Assembly (NCBI GenBank): GCA_012517865.1
Contig: JAAYUC010000006.1
Span: forward strand, 1 to 64,000
DNA: 64,000 nucleotides
Direction: 5' to 3'
Source of the DNA: Chloroflexota bacterium
Lineage (GTDB): Bacteria > Chloroflexota > Anaerolineae > Anaerolineales > Anaerolineaceae
Shown here in pieces: positions 44,501 to 52,150 of the stretch. Each line of letters begins with the position of its first letter. The first letter of the stretch is position 1. The notes beneath the pieces are model-generated. The model saw only the letters and a list, made by a program, of their open reading frames with translations. It made no database searches and had not been told where the DNA came from. The translations under genes and the position numbers were made by a program.

Positions 44501-45081
44501 TCGAAAGCCCGATGAATGCCCTCGATTGCCGCTTTGACCTCCAGAATATCCTGCTGGGTCTCAAGCAAAAGCAGGTCCGCCCCGCCTTGAATGAGCCCAA
44601 GCGCCTGTTCGCGGAAAACATCCGCGAGCTCGTCATAGCTGATATCCGACATTTGCGGATCATTGGTGGAAATAAGTTTCCCCGAAGGACCCATGGAACC
44701 AGCCACAAAACGCGGCTTTTCAGGAGTGCTGAAGCTGTCCGCGACGCGCCTGGCAAGGCGCGCTGCCGCGATGTTCAATTCCAGCGTTCGGTCTGCCAAC
44801 CCGTAATCCGCCAGAGTCAGGCGGTTGGCGCGGAAAGTATCCGTTTCTATCACGTCCGCGCCGGCTTCCAAAAAAGCGCTGTGCACTTTCGCGATTGTAT
44901 CGGGGGAATTCAGCACCAGGCAGTCGTTGCACCCGACCAGATGTTTCCCGCCAAAATCTGCTTCTGTCAGGTTCATCGTTTGCAGAGTGGTGCCCATTGC
45001 ACCGTCAAAAACCAGCACGCGTTCTTTCAGCGCGTCCAGGTAGGCGGTTTTTCTGGTGAATTTTGATTTATCCTGACTCAT
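41554..45081 (-). CDS. metH: Cobalamin-dependent methionine synthase
   Basis: The 1175-residue protein has all four MetH modules: a homocysteine/zinc domain (GLNCSTGPEHM and GGCCGTRPEHI, the zinc cysteines), a pterin-binding methyltetrahydrofolate domain, a B12 domain with the axial His in DVHDIGKNLVKT (about 750), and a C-terminal SAM-dependent reactivation domain with RYSWGYPAIPEL. It transfers a methyl group from methyl-THF to homocysteine. GAGGAA lies 4-5 nt before ATG 45081. The reading frame is open upstream to 45177 through the riboswitch, but this is not coding. Transcription is controlled by the SAM-I riboswitch. Confidence 0.96.
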   Translation of the reverse strand: MSQDKSKFTRKTAYLDALKERVLVFDGAMGTTLQTMNLTEADFGGKHLVGCNDCLVLNSPDTIAKVHSAFLEAGADVIETDTFRANRLTLADYGLADRTLELNIAAARLARRVADSFSTPEKPRFVAGSMGPSGKLISTNDPQMSDISYDELADVFREQALGLIQGGADLLLLETQQDILEVKAAIEGIHRAFEEAGVILPIQAQVTLDVNGKMLLGTDITAALAILEGMGVNVIGLNCSTGPEHMRASVQYLSEHATLPISCIPNAGLPMNVNGEAVYPQQPEPFAAKLAEYVREYGVRVVGGCCGTRPEHIRKLVEKIPTQVPQLPVREPEALLASPVQAVPIEQEPVPFLIGERLNAQGSRAFKKLLLAEDYDGMLQIAREQLETGAHGLDVSVAVTERSDEARLMEKLVKRLSLETPVPLIIDTTEPDVAEAALRTAPGRCLINSTNLEAGTVKPRRIFALAKKYSAAVLALTIDEQGMAKTAERKLEVAKRIYDLAVRECGLKAQDLVFDDLTFTLATGEEIYRQSAIETLRGLTLIKQALPGVHTSLGVSNVSFGLSPASRKVLNSVFLHHAIQAGLDMAIVNPAQIRPYGEIPPHERELAEALIFNRHENALADLIAYFDANPEAAAESKEKSSPLEGLTPSERLTQRIIRRLKVGVEEDIEAVLAEKPDVPKSQTAVEILNQVLLPAMKEVGDRFGAGELILPFVLQSAEVMKKAVAHLENYLEKKSGESKGKLVLATVYGDVHDIGKNLVKTIVSNNGFEVVDLGKQVPAETIIQAALENQATAIGLSALLVSTSKQMPLIVNELHRRKLNIPVLIGGAAINPRFGWRIFKCEDGEYYAPGVFYCKDAFEGLAVMDALTDSDRRQALLEDLKRKAEHEFAAAQTRPERATTRGANRSVAPAEVIPQVSQWGVRVVKSMPLQLVAQHLNLNELYRLSWGAKNAHGAEWKRLQAEFDARRAEMLRSAVKEGWLKPQGVYGYWPALADGDALVIYDPLTLQDAQPKELERFEFPRQVGGEELCLADYFLPVGSERFDVVAFQVVTVGEAAARRFAGLEAAQAYSEAYFTHGLAVQMAEAAADYLHAHIRRELGLKENQGLRYSWGYPAIPELSDHAKVFRLLPAEEALGMQLTSAFQLVPEQSTAAVILHHPQAKYFNIGVNRVDQLLG

Positions 45082-45099
45082 AGGGTTCCTCGTTATTAC

Positions 45100-45122
45100 A
45101 AAAAAAGCCTCGCGGGAGAGGC
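45100..45122 (-). terminator. SAM-riboswitch terminator before metH
   Basis: GCCTC/GAGGC closes a 6-nt loop and is followed on the minus strand by seven T. It lies between the SAM-I aptamer and the metH SD site. Confidence 0.85.
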
Positions 45123-45141
45123 GTTCAGCGGCGGTGCCAGC

Positions 45142-45235
45142 CTCATCTTCCAGAACAGGTTCTGCCGGAATTGGCACCCGAACCAGCGGGTTGCCGAAGC
45201 TTCACAGGGCCGGTCCCTCCGCTTCTCTGGATGAG
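45142..45235 (-). promoter_or_regulatory. SAM-I (S-box) riboswitch
   Basis: The minus strand shows the S-box core AGAGAAGCGGAGGGACCGGCCC, GAAGCTTCGGCAACC and GGTGCCAATTCCGGCAG, closed by P1 arms CTCATC and GATGAG. It precedes an intrinsic terminator and metH, so high SAM should stop transcription. Confidence 0.95.
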
Positions 45236-45247
45236 CTAATTGCTGCA

Positions 45248-45276
45248 AGTTTAACATAGCTGACACAGCGCGTCAA
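45248..45276 (-). promoter_or_regulatory. Promoter of the metH leader
   Basis: On the minus strand TTGACG (45276-45271), a 17-bp spacer and TAAACT (45253-45248) lie about 12 nt before the aptamer P1. Confidence 0.78.
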
Positions 45277-45317
45277 TTCGCGCGGCTACTGGTAACATTC
45301 CGCAGTACAAAATACGA

Positions 45318-45323
45318 TATAAT
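45318..45323 (+). promoter_or_regulatory. TATAAT box 7 nt before a membrane-protein gene
   Basis: Perfect TATAAT ends 7 nt before ATG 45331. With no SD, this points to a leaderless transcript. No good -35 is visible. Confidence 0.55.
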
Positions 45324-45330
45324 TCAGGGC

Positions 45331-45747
45331 ATGGAAAACCCTCAAAGCGTCAAATCCCCCTCCTTTAAAGAATTTTTGCCTGCGTTTCTTATTCTTCTGG
45401 CAGCCGGAGGCGGCGGTCTGGCTTTGGTAATCAATCTGACCCTGCCCACGCTTGGTCCGCGCTGGCTGTTTTTCTTTTTTCTGGTGCTGTTAGGCGCGGG
45501 GGCCGCCCTGCCGGCCGCGTACTTCCTGAATCTGCGTTTTCCCACCACTCCACCGGCGGAACGCTCCGTCATCCTGCGGGAAGCCTTATGGGCCGGTATT
45601 TTTATCAGCCTGATGGCATGGTTGCGGATGGGCAGAGTGCTCACTTTTCCGCTGGGCGTGATTCTCGCTGCCGTTTTTGTGCTCATCGAAGTTCTGCTTC
45701 GCCTGTGGGACCGCAGCCGTTGGAAACCCGAAAATCCTGAATCCTGA
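45331..45747 (+). CDS. Small integral membrane protein of unknown function
   Basis: The 138-residue protein has four hydrophobic segments (about 15-35, 45-66, 84-100 and 105-122), with a soluble charged tail. No domain was recognised. It lies 3 nt upstream of selA and probably heads the selA-peptidase-tsaD operon. Confidence 0.7.
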   Translation: MENPQSVKSPSFKEFLPAFLILLAAGGGGLALVINLTLPTLGPRWLFFFFLVLLGAGAALPAAYFLNLRFPTTPPAERSVILREALWAGIFISLMAWLRMGRVLTFPLGVILAAVFVLIEVLLRLWDRSRWKPENPES

Positions 45748-45750
45748 TTT

Positions 45751-47118
45751 ATGGATGCATTTCGTCATATACCCTCGGTAGAACATCTGCTCACGCACGC
45801 GCGTACCGGGGAGCTGATTGCATCTTTTGGCAGGGAATGGACTGCAAACGCCATTCGGGAGGTGCTGGCGGAATACCGGCAGGAACTGCGCGCGGGGATG
45901 CCTCTGACCACTGACGACGAGATACTCATCACCCGAACAGCAGCGCGCCTGAACAGTCAGGCCGCTCTTTTTCCCGTCCATGTCATCAACGCGACTGGCG
46001 TGGTGCTGCATACCAATCTTGGGCGGGCGCCCTTAAGCGCGCAGGCCATGCTGGCTGTCGCATCCGCGTCAGGCGGATATTCCAACCTGGAATATGAGCT
46101 TTCATCAGGGAAGCGCGGCTCGCGCAACACACAGGCAGAAAACCTGCTCATCCGCCTGACTGGCGCGGAGGCGGCGCTGGTGGTCAATAACAACTCCGGC
46201 GCGGTGTTGCTCGCCCTCACCGCCCTTGCCCGCCGAAAAAAAGTGGCTGTCGCGCGCTCACAACTGGTAGAAATCGGCGGAGGCTTTCGCGTTCCGGATG
46301 TGCTGCGCGAATCTGGCGCCCGGCTGTTGGAAATTGGAACTACCAACCGCGTGCATCTGCGGGATTATCAGCTCGCGCTGGAACAAGGTGCGCAGGTGCT
46401 GCTGCTTACCCACCACTCCAATTTTAAGATTATCGGCTTTACCACTGAACCCACTTTGCAAGAGCTTGCCGGCCTGGCAGCTTCGGCGGGGGTGCCTGTA
46501 ATCTTTGACCAGGGCAGCGGAGCTTTATTGGATACCGCCCGCTGGGGCCTGCCGCATGAAATCACCGTCCAGGAAGCATTACAGGCAGGAGCAGACCTGG
46601 TTTGTTTCTCCGGAGATAAACTTCTGGGCGGACCGCAAGCTGGAATCATCGCGGGCAAAAAGGCACTGGTGGATAAACTGCGCAGGCACGCGCTCTACCG
46701 CGCGCTGCGTCCCGATAAGCTCTGTCTTGCCGCTCTGACGGCCACCCTGCTGCACTACCTCAAAGGCGAAGCAGAAACGCTCTTGCCGGTTTACCAAATG
46801 CTCAGCCGTCCAGAAGCCGCTTTGCGCGACCAGGCTCTCAGCTGGCAGCAGCAGCTCGGCTTTGGCAGCCTAATCTCGGGCCGCTCCACAATTGGCGGCG
46901 GCAGTCTCCCCGAAGAAACTCTGCCCACCTGGCTGCTCGCGCTGGAGGTTCGCGGTCCGCAGAAACTTCTTGCCAGGTTGCGGGCCAGCAAGCCAGCCAT
47001 TATCGCCCGCGTGGAAAATAATCAGGTGGTTTTTGACCCACGAACCGTCCTTCCGGATGAAGACCAGTATTTACTCGCTGGAATCAGGACAGCCCTCAGG
47101 CAAATTAAGGAACAGTAA
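45751..47118 (+). CDS. selA: L-seryl-tRNA(Sec) selenium transferase
   Basis: The 455-residue PLP enzyme turns Ser-tRNA(Sec) into Sec-tRNA(Sec) with selenophosphate. Its marks are the N-terminal SelA_N region (IPSVEHLL), VINATGVVLHTNLGRAPLS, YSNLEYELSSGKRGSR and the PLP lysine in FSGDKLLGGPQAG (Lys290). Length is normal. No selB, selC or selD is within the window, so the rest of the pathway, if present, is elsewhere. The stop overlaps the next ATG by one base. Confidence 0.94.
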   Translation: MDAFRHIPSVEHLLTHARTGELIASFGREWTANAIREVLAEYRQELRAGMPLTTDDEILITRTAARLNSQAALFPVHVINATGVVLHTNLGRAPLSAQAMLAVASASGGYSNLEYELSSGKRGSRNTQAENLLIRLTGAEAALVVNNNSGAVLLALTALARRKKVAVARSQLVEIGGGFRVPDVLRESGARLLEIGTTNRVHLRDYQLALEQGAQVLLLTHHSNFKIIGFTTEPTLQELAGLAASAGVPVIFDQGSGALLDTARWGLPHEITVQEALQAGADLVCFSGDKLLGGPQAGIIAGKKALVDKLRRHALYRALRPDKLCLAALTATLLHYLKGEAETLLPVYQMLSRPEAALRDQALSWQQQLGFGSLISGRSTIGGGSLPEETLPTWLLALEVRGPQKLLARLRASKPAIIARVENNQVVFDPRTVLPDEDQYLLAGIRTALRQIKEQ

Positions 47119-48356
47119 TGAAACAACACATAGACACCCTCATGCAGCAAAATCACGTGGACGCCTTGTGGATAAGCGGCGCCGGACAGCACAATTCCGC
47201 CATGGTGTACTTTACCGGTATTGCCCACCTGACGGGCGCGGATTTGTTCGTAATCCCCGGTCGGACGCCCATCCTCTGCCACGGCCCAATGGAACGGGAT
47301 GAAGCCGCTAAATCCGGTTTTGACCTGCTCAGCTACGCGGAATTTGACCTAAGCGCGCTTTTAAAGGAAACAGGCGGAGACCTGCGAACGGCCTACGCCT
47401 TGCGTTACAAGCGAATTTTGGAGAGCATCGGGCTGACCAAAGGAAAAGTGTTGGTCTACGGCTCTCGGGATGTTGGTCCATATCTCGCCGTTGTGCAGGA
47501 GCTGCAAAAAATGCTGCCCGAGCTGGAACTTACTGGCGACGTGAACGAGATCATCCTCCTGGAAGCCCGCGCGACCAAAGACGAGCGGGAACTGGAGCGC
47601 ATTCGCGCCATGGCGCGCGTCACAACCCGCGTGGTGGGCAATACCCTGGACATGCTCACCGCTCACAAGGTCAGAAGGGATACCCTGATTAAATCCGACG
47701 GGCAGCCGCTCACAATCGGGGACGTGAAGACGCAGATTAATTTGTGGCTCACCACTTACGGCGCTGAAAACCCCGAAGATACCATATTTGCCATTGGCAG
47801 GGATGCCGGCGTTCCGCATAGTTCCGGCACACCCACCGACCCAATCCGATTGGGGCAGACCATCGTCTATGATATTTTTCCATGTGAACAAGGCGGCGGT
47901 TATTTTTACGACTTCACCCGCACCTGGTGCCTGGGGTACGCCACCGATGAGGTGCACCAGATTTACGACCAGGTGCTGCGTACCTATAACCAGCTGGTTT
48001 CTGAGCTGAAGGTCGGGATAAACCCGGCTGGTTTACAGCAGCGCACCTGTGAGCTTTTGGAAGCTTACGGCCACGAGACCGTGCGCACCAATCCGCGGGT
48101 AAGTTCCGGCTACGTGCATTCACTTGGGCACGGCGTGGGTCTGGATGTGCACGAAAAGCCCTGGTTTAGCCGCCCGACCGACGACAGCAACAAGCTTCTG
48201 CCCGGCTCTGTTTTTACCCTCGAACCTGGGTTATACTACCCTGAGCAAGGTTACGGCATCCGCCTTGAGGATACGTACTATGTCACTGAGGATGGCCGGT
48301 TTATCCGGTTCGCAGACTTCCCAATGGATTTGGTCGTCCCGATGAGGGCAGGTTAA
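47118..48356 (+). CDS. M24 family aminopeptidase (Xaa-Pro type)
   Basis: The 412-residue protein has the pita-bread metallopeptidase domain in its C-terminal half. Metal ligands are Asp in IVYDIFPCEQ, Asp in YFYDFTRTW, His in HSLGHGVGLDVHE, Glu in TLEPGLY and Glu in GIRLED. The N-terminal creatinase-like domain covers the first 160 residues. It probably removes X-Pro dipeptides, though some relatives are not peptidases. It is translationally coupled to selA (TAATG). Confidence 0.9.
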   Translation: MKQHIDTLMQQNHVDALWISGAGQHNSAMVYFTGIAHLTGADLFVIPGRTPILCHGPMERDEAAKSGFDLLSYAEFDLSALLKETGGDLRTAYALRYKRILESIGLTKGKVLVYGSRDVGPYLAVVQELQKMLPELELTGDVNEIILLEARATKDERELERIRAMARVTTRVVGNTLDMLTAHKVRRDTLIKSDGQPLTIGDVKTQINLWLTTYGAENPEDTIFAIGRDAGVPHSSGTPTDPIRLGQTIVYDIFPCEQGGGYFYDFTRTWCLGYATDEVHQIYDQVLRTYNQLVSELKVGINPAGLQQRTCELLEAYGHETVRTNPRVSSGYVHSLGHGVGLDVHEKPWFSRPTDDSNKLLPGSVFTLEPGLYYPEQGYGIRLEDTYYVTEDGRFIRFADFPMDLVVPMRAG

Positions 48357-48357
48357 C

Positions 48358-49392
48358 ATGAAAGCTCCGCATCTACGCATATTAGCCGTTGAATCCAGCT
48401 GTGATGAAACCGCGGCCGCGGTTGTCGCGGACGGACGCGAAATTCTGAGTTCGGTCATCGCCAGCCAGGTAGACCTGCACGCGCAGTTCGGCGGGGTCTA
48501 TCCTGAAATCGCCTCGCGCGAGCATATCAAAGCGGTATACGCCGCCGTGAATGAAGCGCTTCAGCAGGCCCATTTGGAGCTGAGCGACATTGACGGCATC
48601 GCGGTAACGCGCGGACCTGGATTAGCCGGCTCGCTGGTGGTCGGCGCGAACATGGCAAAAGCCATGGCCCTGGCAGCCGGCCGGCCGATTATTGGCGTGA
48701 ACCACCTCGAGGGCCACATCTACTCTTCCTGGCTCTACCAAAGCGGCAGCACGCCCGGCCCCGAGCCCAAATTCCCGCTGATTGCCTTGCTTGTCTCAGG
48801 CGGGCACACGGAACTCATCCTGATGCGCGGGCATCTCCAGTATCAGCGTCTGGGCGGCACTGTGGACGACGCAGCCGGCGAAGCTTTTGACAAGGTTGCC
48901 CGCCTGCTGGACCTGCCCTATCCTGGCGGCCCTTCCATTCAAAAAGCCGCGCAGGAAGGCAATCCGCGCGCCTTTAACTTCCCAAAAGCCCGGCTTTCCG
49001 ACCCTTTCAACTTTTCCTTCAGCGGGGTCAAGACTGCCGTCCTGCGCACTGTGGAAGATTTGCGAGCCCAGAAGAAAAGCCTGCCGGTGGCAGACCTGGC
49101 CGCCAGTTTTCAGGCCGCGGTGGTCTCCGCTTTATACGAAAAAACCATCGCCGCGGCGCAGCAATATGACGCCCGGGAAATCATCATCGCGGGCGGCGTT
49201 TCTGCCAATAAAGCCCTGCGGGAAGCCTTCCGCTCCCAGACGCATTACAAAGTGCATATCCCGCACATTTCCCTGTGCACGGACAACGCGGCAATGATTG
49301 CCGCCGCGGGATACCAACACCTGGCGCTCGGGGAACACGATGACCTGGACTTTGACGTGCTCCCCACCTGGTATCTCACGCCGGCGGCTTAA
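48358..49392 (+). CDS. tsaD: tRNA N6-adenosine threonylcarbamoyltransferase
   Basis: The 344-residue ASKHA-fold protein transfers threonylcarbamoyl to A37 of ANN-reading tRNAs. Marks are AVESSCDETAAAVV, GGVYPEIASREH, TRGPGLAGSLVVG, the metal-binding NHLEGHIYS and LLVSGGHTEL. It lies 1 nt after the M24 gene. TsaC is encoded at 37803-38435. Confidence 0.96.
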   Translation: MKAPHLRILAVESSCDETAAAVVADGREILSSVIASQVDLHAQFGGVYPEIASREHIKAVYAAVNEALQQAHLELSDIDGIAVTRGPGLAGSLVVGANMAKAMALAAGRPIIGVNHLEGHIYSSWLYQSGSTPGPEPKFPLIALLVSGGHTELILMRGHLQYQRLGGTVDDAAGEAFDKVARLLDLPYPGGPSIQKAAQEGNPRAFNFPKARLSDPFNFSFSGVKTAVLRTVEDLRAQKKSLPVADLAASFQAAVVSALYEKTIAAAQQYDAREIIIAGGVSANKALREAFRSQTHYKVHIPHISLCTDNAAMIAAAGYQHLALGEHDDLDFDVLPTWYLTPAA

Positions 49393-49482
49393 GGTATGTT
49401 CGGCCGCGGAAAATTCTGGATGTAATAAAAATGAGAACGCCGCGCGAGCAAAAAAGAGAGAGTGACAGACCCGGAGGATATT

Positions 49483-49710
49483 TTGAGCAGTGCGCCTGAG
49501 CCCGCTGAGGAACTCCCCGCGCAGCCCGACTCTTTGCCCGGCAGCAAAAGACAGGAAAAATCCTTGCGCGTGTGCGGTCCAAGCAGCTCGCTCTCGCTGA
49601 GGTACGGCCTGCCGTGCCCCTTCTGCCTGATTGGCCGGGTGGATTATGACAGTCAGCTCAATCTGGTTTGCGCCAATTGCGGAAAAACCCAAACAGGTAC
49701 TTTTACCTGA
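49483..49710 (+). CDS. Small zinc-ribbon protein
   Basis: The 75-residue product has CPFC and CANC pairs about 18 residues apart, a typical zinc ribbon. The N-terminus is acidic and Pro-rich (SSAPEPAEELPAQPDS). The start is TTG 49483, where GGAGG stands 5 nt upstream; a GTG at 49462 would add 7 residues with a weaker site. Function is unknown. It lies between tsaD and the OsmC gene in the same direction. Confidence 0.65.
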   Translation: MSSAPEPAEELPAQPDSLPGSKRQEKSLRVCGPSSSLSLRYGLPCPFCLIGRVDYDSQLNLVCANCGKTQTGTFT

Positions 49711-49756
49711 TAAGATTAAATCATCCGGTCAGTTGACTGGAGAGAACGGAGGAATA

Positions 49757-50173
49757 ATGGAAGCAAAGGCAGTATGGCAGGGAGATATGAGTTTTTTGGG
49801 CAGCGCGGATACTGGTTTTACGCTGAAAATGGATTCCGCGGAAGTCGCGGGCGGCCACGATGACGGCTTCAGACCCACCGAACTGTTAGCCATTGGCACG
49901 GCAGGATGCACAGCCATGGATGTGATTTCCATCCTCAAAAAGAAACGCGCCGAGGTAATCGCTTTTGAGGTGCGCGCTCACGTGGACAAGGCGGAGACTT
50001 ACCCAAAAGTCTTTACCCGCATGCACCTTACCTATGTTGTCACCGGGCATGGAATTAAGCCGGAGGATGTGGAACGCGCGGTACAGCTCTCCGAAGAAAA
50101 GTACTGCCCCTGCATCGCCATGTTCCGTCAGGTCTTGGAACTGACGCGGGAGATTCAAATCATCGAAGCGTAA
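49757..50173 (+). CDS. OsmC/Ohr family protein
   Basis: The 138-residue protein has the OsmC pattern FRPTELLAIGTAGCTAMDV with the first redox Cys, and the second in KYCPCIAMF. Family members reduce organic hydroperoxides; the small YhfA-type subgroup has less certain activity. GGAGGAAT lies directly before ATG 49757. An in-frame earlier start at 49631 overlaps the zinc-ribbon gene and was rejected. Confidence 0.9.
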   Translation: MEAKAVWQGDMSFLGSADTGFTLKMDSAEVAGGHDDGFRPTELLAIGTAGCTAMDVISILKKKRAEVIAFEVRAHVDKAETYPKVFTRMHLTYVVTGHGIKPEDVERAVQLSEEKYCPCIAMFRQVLELTREIQIIEA

Positions 50174-50202
50174 GGAAAGCTGACGGAAAACAATTGTAAC
50201 CC

Positions 50203-50230
50203 AGAGCCCCGCTTGAACGTGGGGCTCTTT
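50203..50230 (+). terminator. Terminator after the OsmC gene
   Basis: AGAGCCCC (50203-50210) pairs with GGGGCTCT (50221-50228) around a 10-nt loop. Only three T follow, so it is a moderate candidate. Confidence 0.6.
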
Positions 50231-50384
50231 CCGACTTAACCCCCAACCTGCTAAGAGCCAGCGTTGCCGGCCGAGCCGATTGTTGTGGAAAAACAAAATG
50301 CTCCTCTGCTTTCCTCTCCGCGCGATACAGCCACAATGCTCCCAGCGTTTTTTCTGGTAGAATGTGTCAGGGTGTGAGGTCCTG

Positions 50385-51911
50385 TTGAAAAAATCCGCAG
50401 TCATATTCATAATGCTTGCCGCGGCGCTGGCCTTGAGCGCCTGCGCGAACAAACAGGCCGGGACGCCTGTCGGCACCCTGCCGGCTCCTCAGGTGCAGGT
50501 CTCAAACGCGACGCTGGCAGCACCCGAGGCAAACCCGACAGCCAAAGAAACACCCCTCGCGGCTGAACAGCCCAGCCCGACCCCCGAGGTAAACCAGGCT
50601 GTTGATATCCCTCAGCCCGAAAACCGCACGCACTACCAGCTGAACACTATCCTCAACTACTACACGCAATATGCTGTTGTGGATGAGACCATCACCTACA
50701 CGAACCGCAGCAGCCAAACTTTCACGGAATTGGCTGTCGTAGTTCCTCCCAAGTATTACCCGGGCAGCTTTTCACTGCGCAGCCTTACAGACGGCAGCGG
50801 CAGTCCGATTGGCTCCTGGCAGGAAGACGGCGTGCGCTTTACCATCCCCCTCAAGACGCCGCTTGCCCCCGGGGAAACAACCAGCCTCAAGTTTAGCTAT
50901 CGACTGGACCTGCCCAACCATGAAGGCACATACGGCGTTTCCGGCAGACAGACCAACCTGACCAACTGGTACCCGTATATCCCGCCGTACGATGAAGAGA
51001 AAGGCTGGATAATCCACCCCCAGCAGCTGGAAAACAACATGCTGGTAGGGGAATATGTGGTCGCGGAGATGGCCGATTTTGACGTCAGCCTTCAGCTCAC
51101 CGACAGGCAGGAGCTGATTGAAGTCGCCGCCAGCGCACCCGCGGAAGAGAGAAACGGCACCAGATATTACCATCTGGAACTGGCGCGGGGGTTTTCGTTC
51201 TCGGTAAGCGATAGTTACTTTGAACACGAAATCATTCAGGACGGCGTGCGCATCCATTCATATGTGTTCATGGAAGCCCAGGAGGCTGGAAAGGCTGTGA
51301 CCGAAATCGCGGCGCAGGCTCTAAAGCTTTTTGGACAGCTTTACTACCCCTACCCGCGCGAGATGATTTCGATTGTCGCTGCTGATTTCCTGCACAACAT
51401 GGAAATGGACGGGATGGTCATGATCAGCTATGGGGTCTTTGATTTTTTCAACAAGACGCCCAAGACCAACCTCACCATCCTGACCCCGCACGAAATTTCG
51501 CACCAGTGGTTCTTCAGCATGGTCGGAAACGACCAGGCGCGGGAACCCTGGCTGGACGAAGCCCTGGCGACTTACCACGAGGTGCTCTATTATCAGCGAT
51601 ATCACCCGGACCTGGTGCAGTGGTGGTGGAACAACCGCGTGGATGGGTTTGAGCCCAAAGGCTATGTCAATTCTGACATTTACCTCGCAGGCGGTTACCC
51701 TGCCTACCGCGACGCGGTTTACCTGCGCGGAGCGCAATTCCTGCAGGAACTGCGGGACAGCGTTGGCGACGAGGCTTTTTTTGCCGCTCTGAAGGATTAT
51801 GCTCTCAGCAACACCTATAAAATTGCCAGCGGCGGCGACTTTTTCGCCGCGTTCGCCCGGCACAGCCAGGTGGACCTGACCCCCCTGCTGGCAAAGTATT
51901 TCAAGAACTAA
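50385..51911 (+). CDS. M1-family (gluzincin) metalloprotease lipoprotein
   Basis: The 508-residue protein has a lipoprotein signal with lipobox ALSAC. A beta-rich N-terminal domain (about 80-300) is followed by the catalytic region with HEISHQW (zinc HExxH) and the third ligand Glu in WLDEALATYHE 18-20 residues on. This is the M1/aminopeptidase N layout without the GAMEN exopeptidase motif (the equivalent reads NMEMDGMVMIS), so peptidase specificity is uncertain. TTG 50385 was chosen because TGAGGT lies 5 nt upstream; a GTG at 50364 is in-frame. It probably acts at the outer face of the membrane. Confidence 0.82.
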   Translation: MKKSAVIFIMLAAALALSACANKQAGTPVGTLPAPQVQVSNATLAAPEANPTAKETPLAAEQPSPTPEVNQAVDIPQPENRTHYQLNTILNYYTQYAVVDETITYTNRSSQTFTELAVVVPPKYYPGSFSLRSLTDGSGSPIGSWQEDGVRFTIPLKTPLAPGETTSLKFSYRLDLPNHEGTYGVSGRQTNLTNWYPYIPPYDEEKGWIIHPQQLENNMLVGEYVVAEMADFDVSLQLTDRQELIEVAASAPAEERNGTRYYHLELARGFSFSVSDSYFEHEIIQDGVRIHSYVFMEAQEAGKAVTEIAAQALKLFGQLYYPYPREMISIVAADFLHNMEMDGMVMISYGVFDFFNKTPKTNLTILTPHEISHQWFFSMVGNDQAREPWLDEALATYHEVLYYQRYHPDLVQWWWNNRVDGFEPKGYVNSDIYLAGGYPAYRDAVYLRGAQFLQELRDSVGDEAFFAALKDYALSNTYKIASGGDFFAAFARHSQVDLTPLLAKYFKN

Positions 51912-52104
51912 ACGCATTGCCGGCATTGAGGAATACGCGAACAAGGTGACAAAAAAAACAGCCCGGCCGCTCACTGCTTTCCGAAAGTGATTTGTATAGA
52001 TCACATCCGGGAACCTTTGCCCTGTCGTATTCCATCAATATAAACCGGCATTCCGGCAGCGAGAAAGACGAAATGACGCAGTACCTTCCGATTAAACAGT
52101 CAGC

Positions 52105-52133
52105 TTGACAGGCGCAGCGAAGCTGGTTATTAT
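52105..52133 (+). promoter_or_regulatory. Sigma70 promoter of the LysM-M23 gene
   Basis: TTGACA (52105-52110), 17 bp, TATTAT (52128-52133), about 18 nt upstream of ATG 52151 with GGAGA as SD. Confidence 0.82.
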
Positions 52134-52150
52134 GCCTGTTCGGAGATCCA

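Noticed and set aside
45082-45177. N-terminal extension of metH
   Set aside because: The frame stays open through the SAM-I riboswitch and terminator, so the extension is RNA, not protein. ATG 45081 has a good SD.
45331-50173. Selenocysteine codons or tRNA-Sec near selA
   Set aside because: No in-frame TGA with conserved flanks and no long tRNA was seen in the neighbouring genes.
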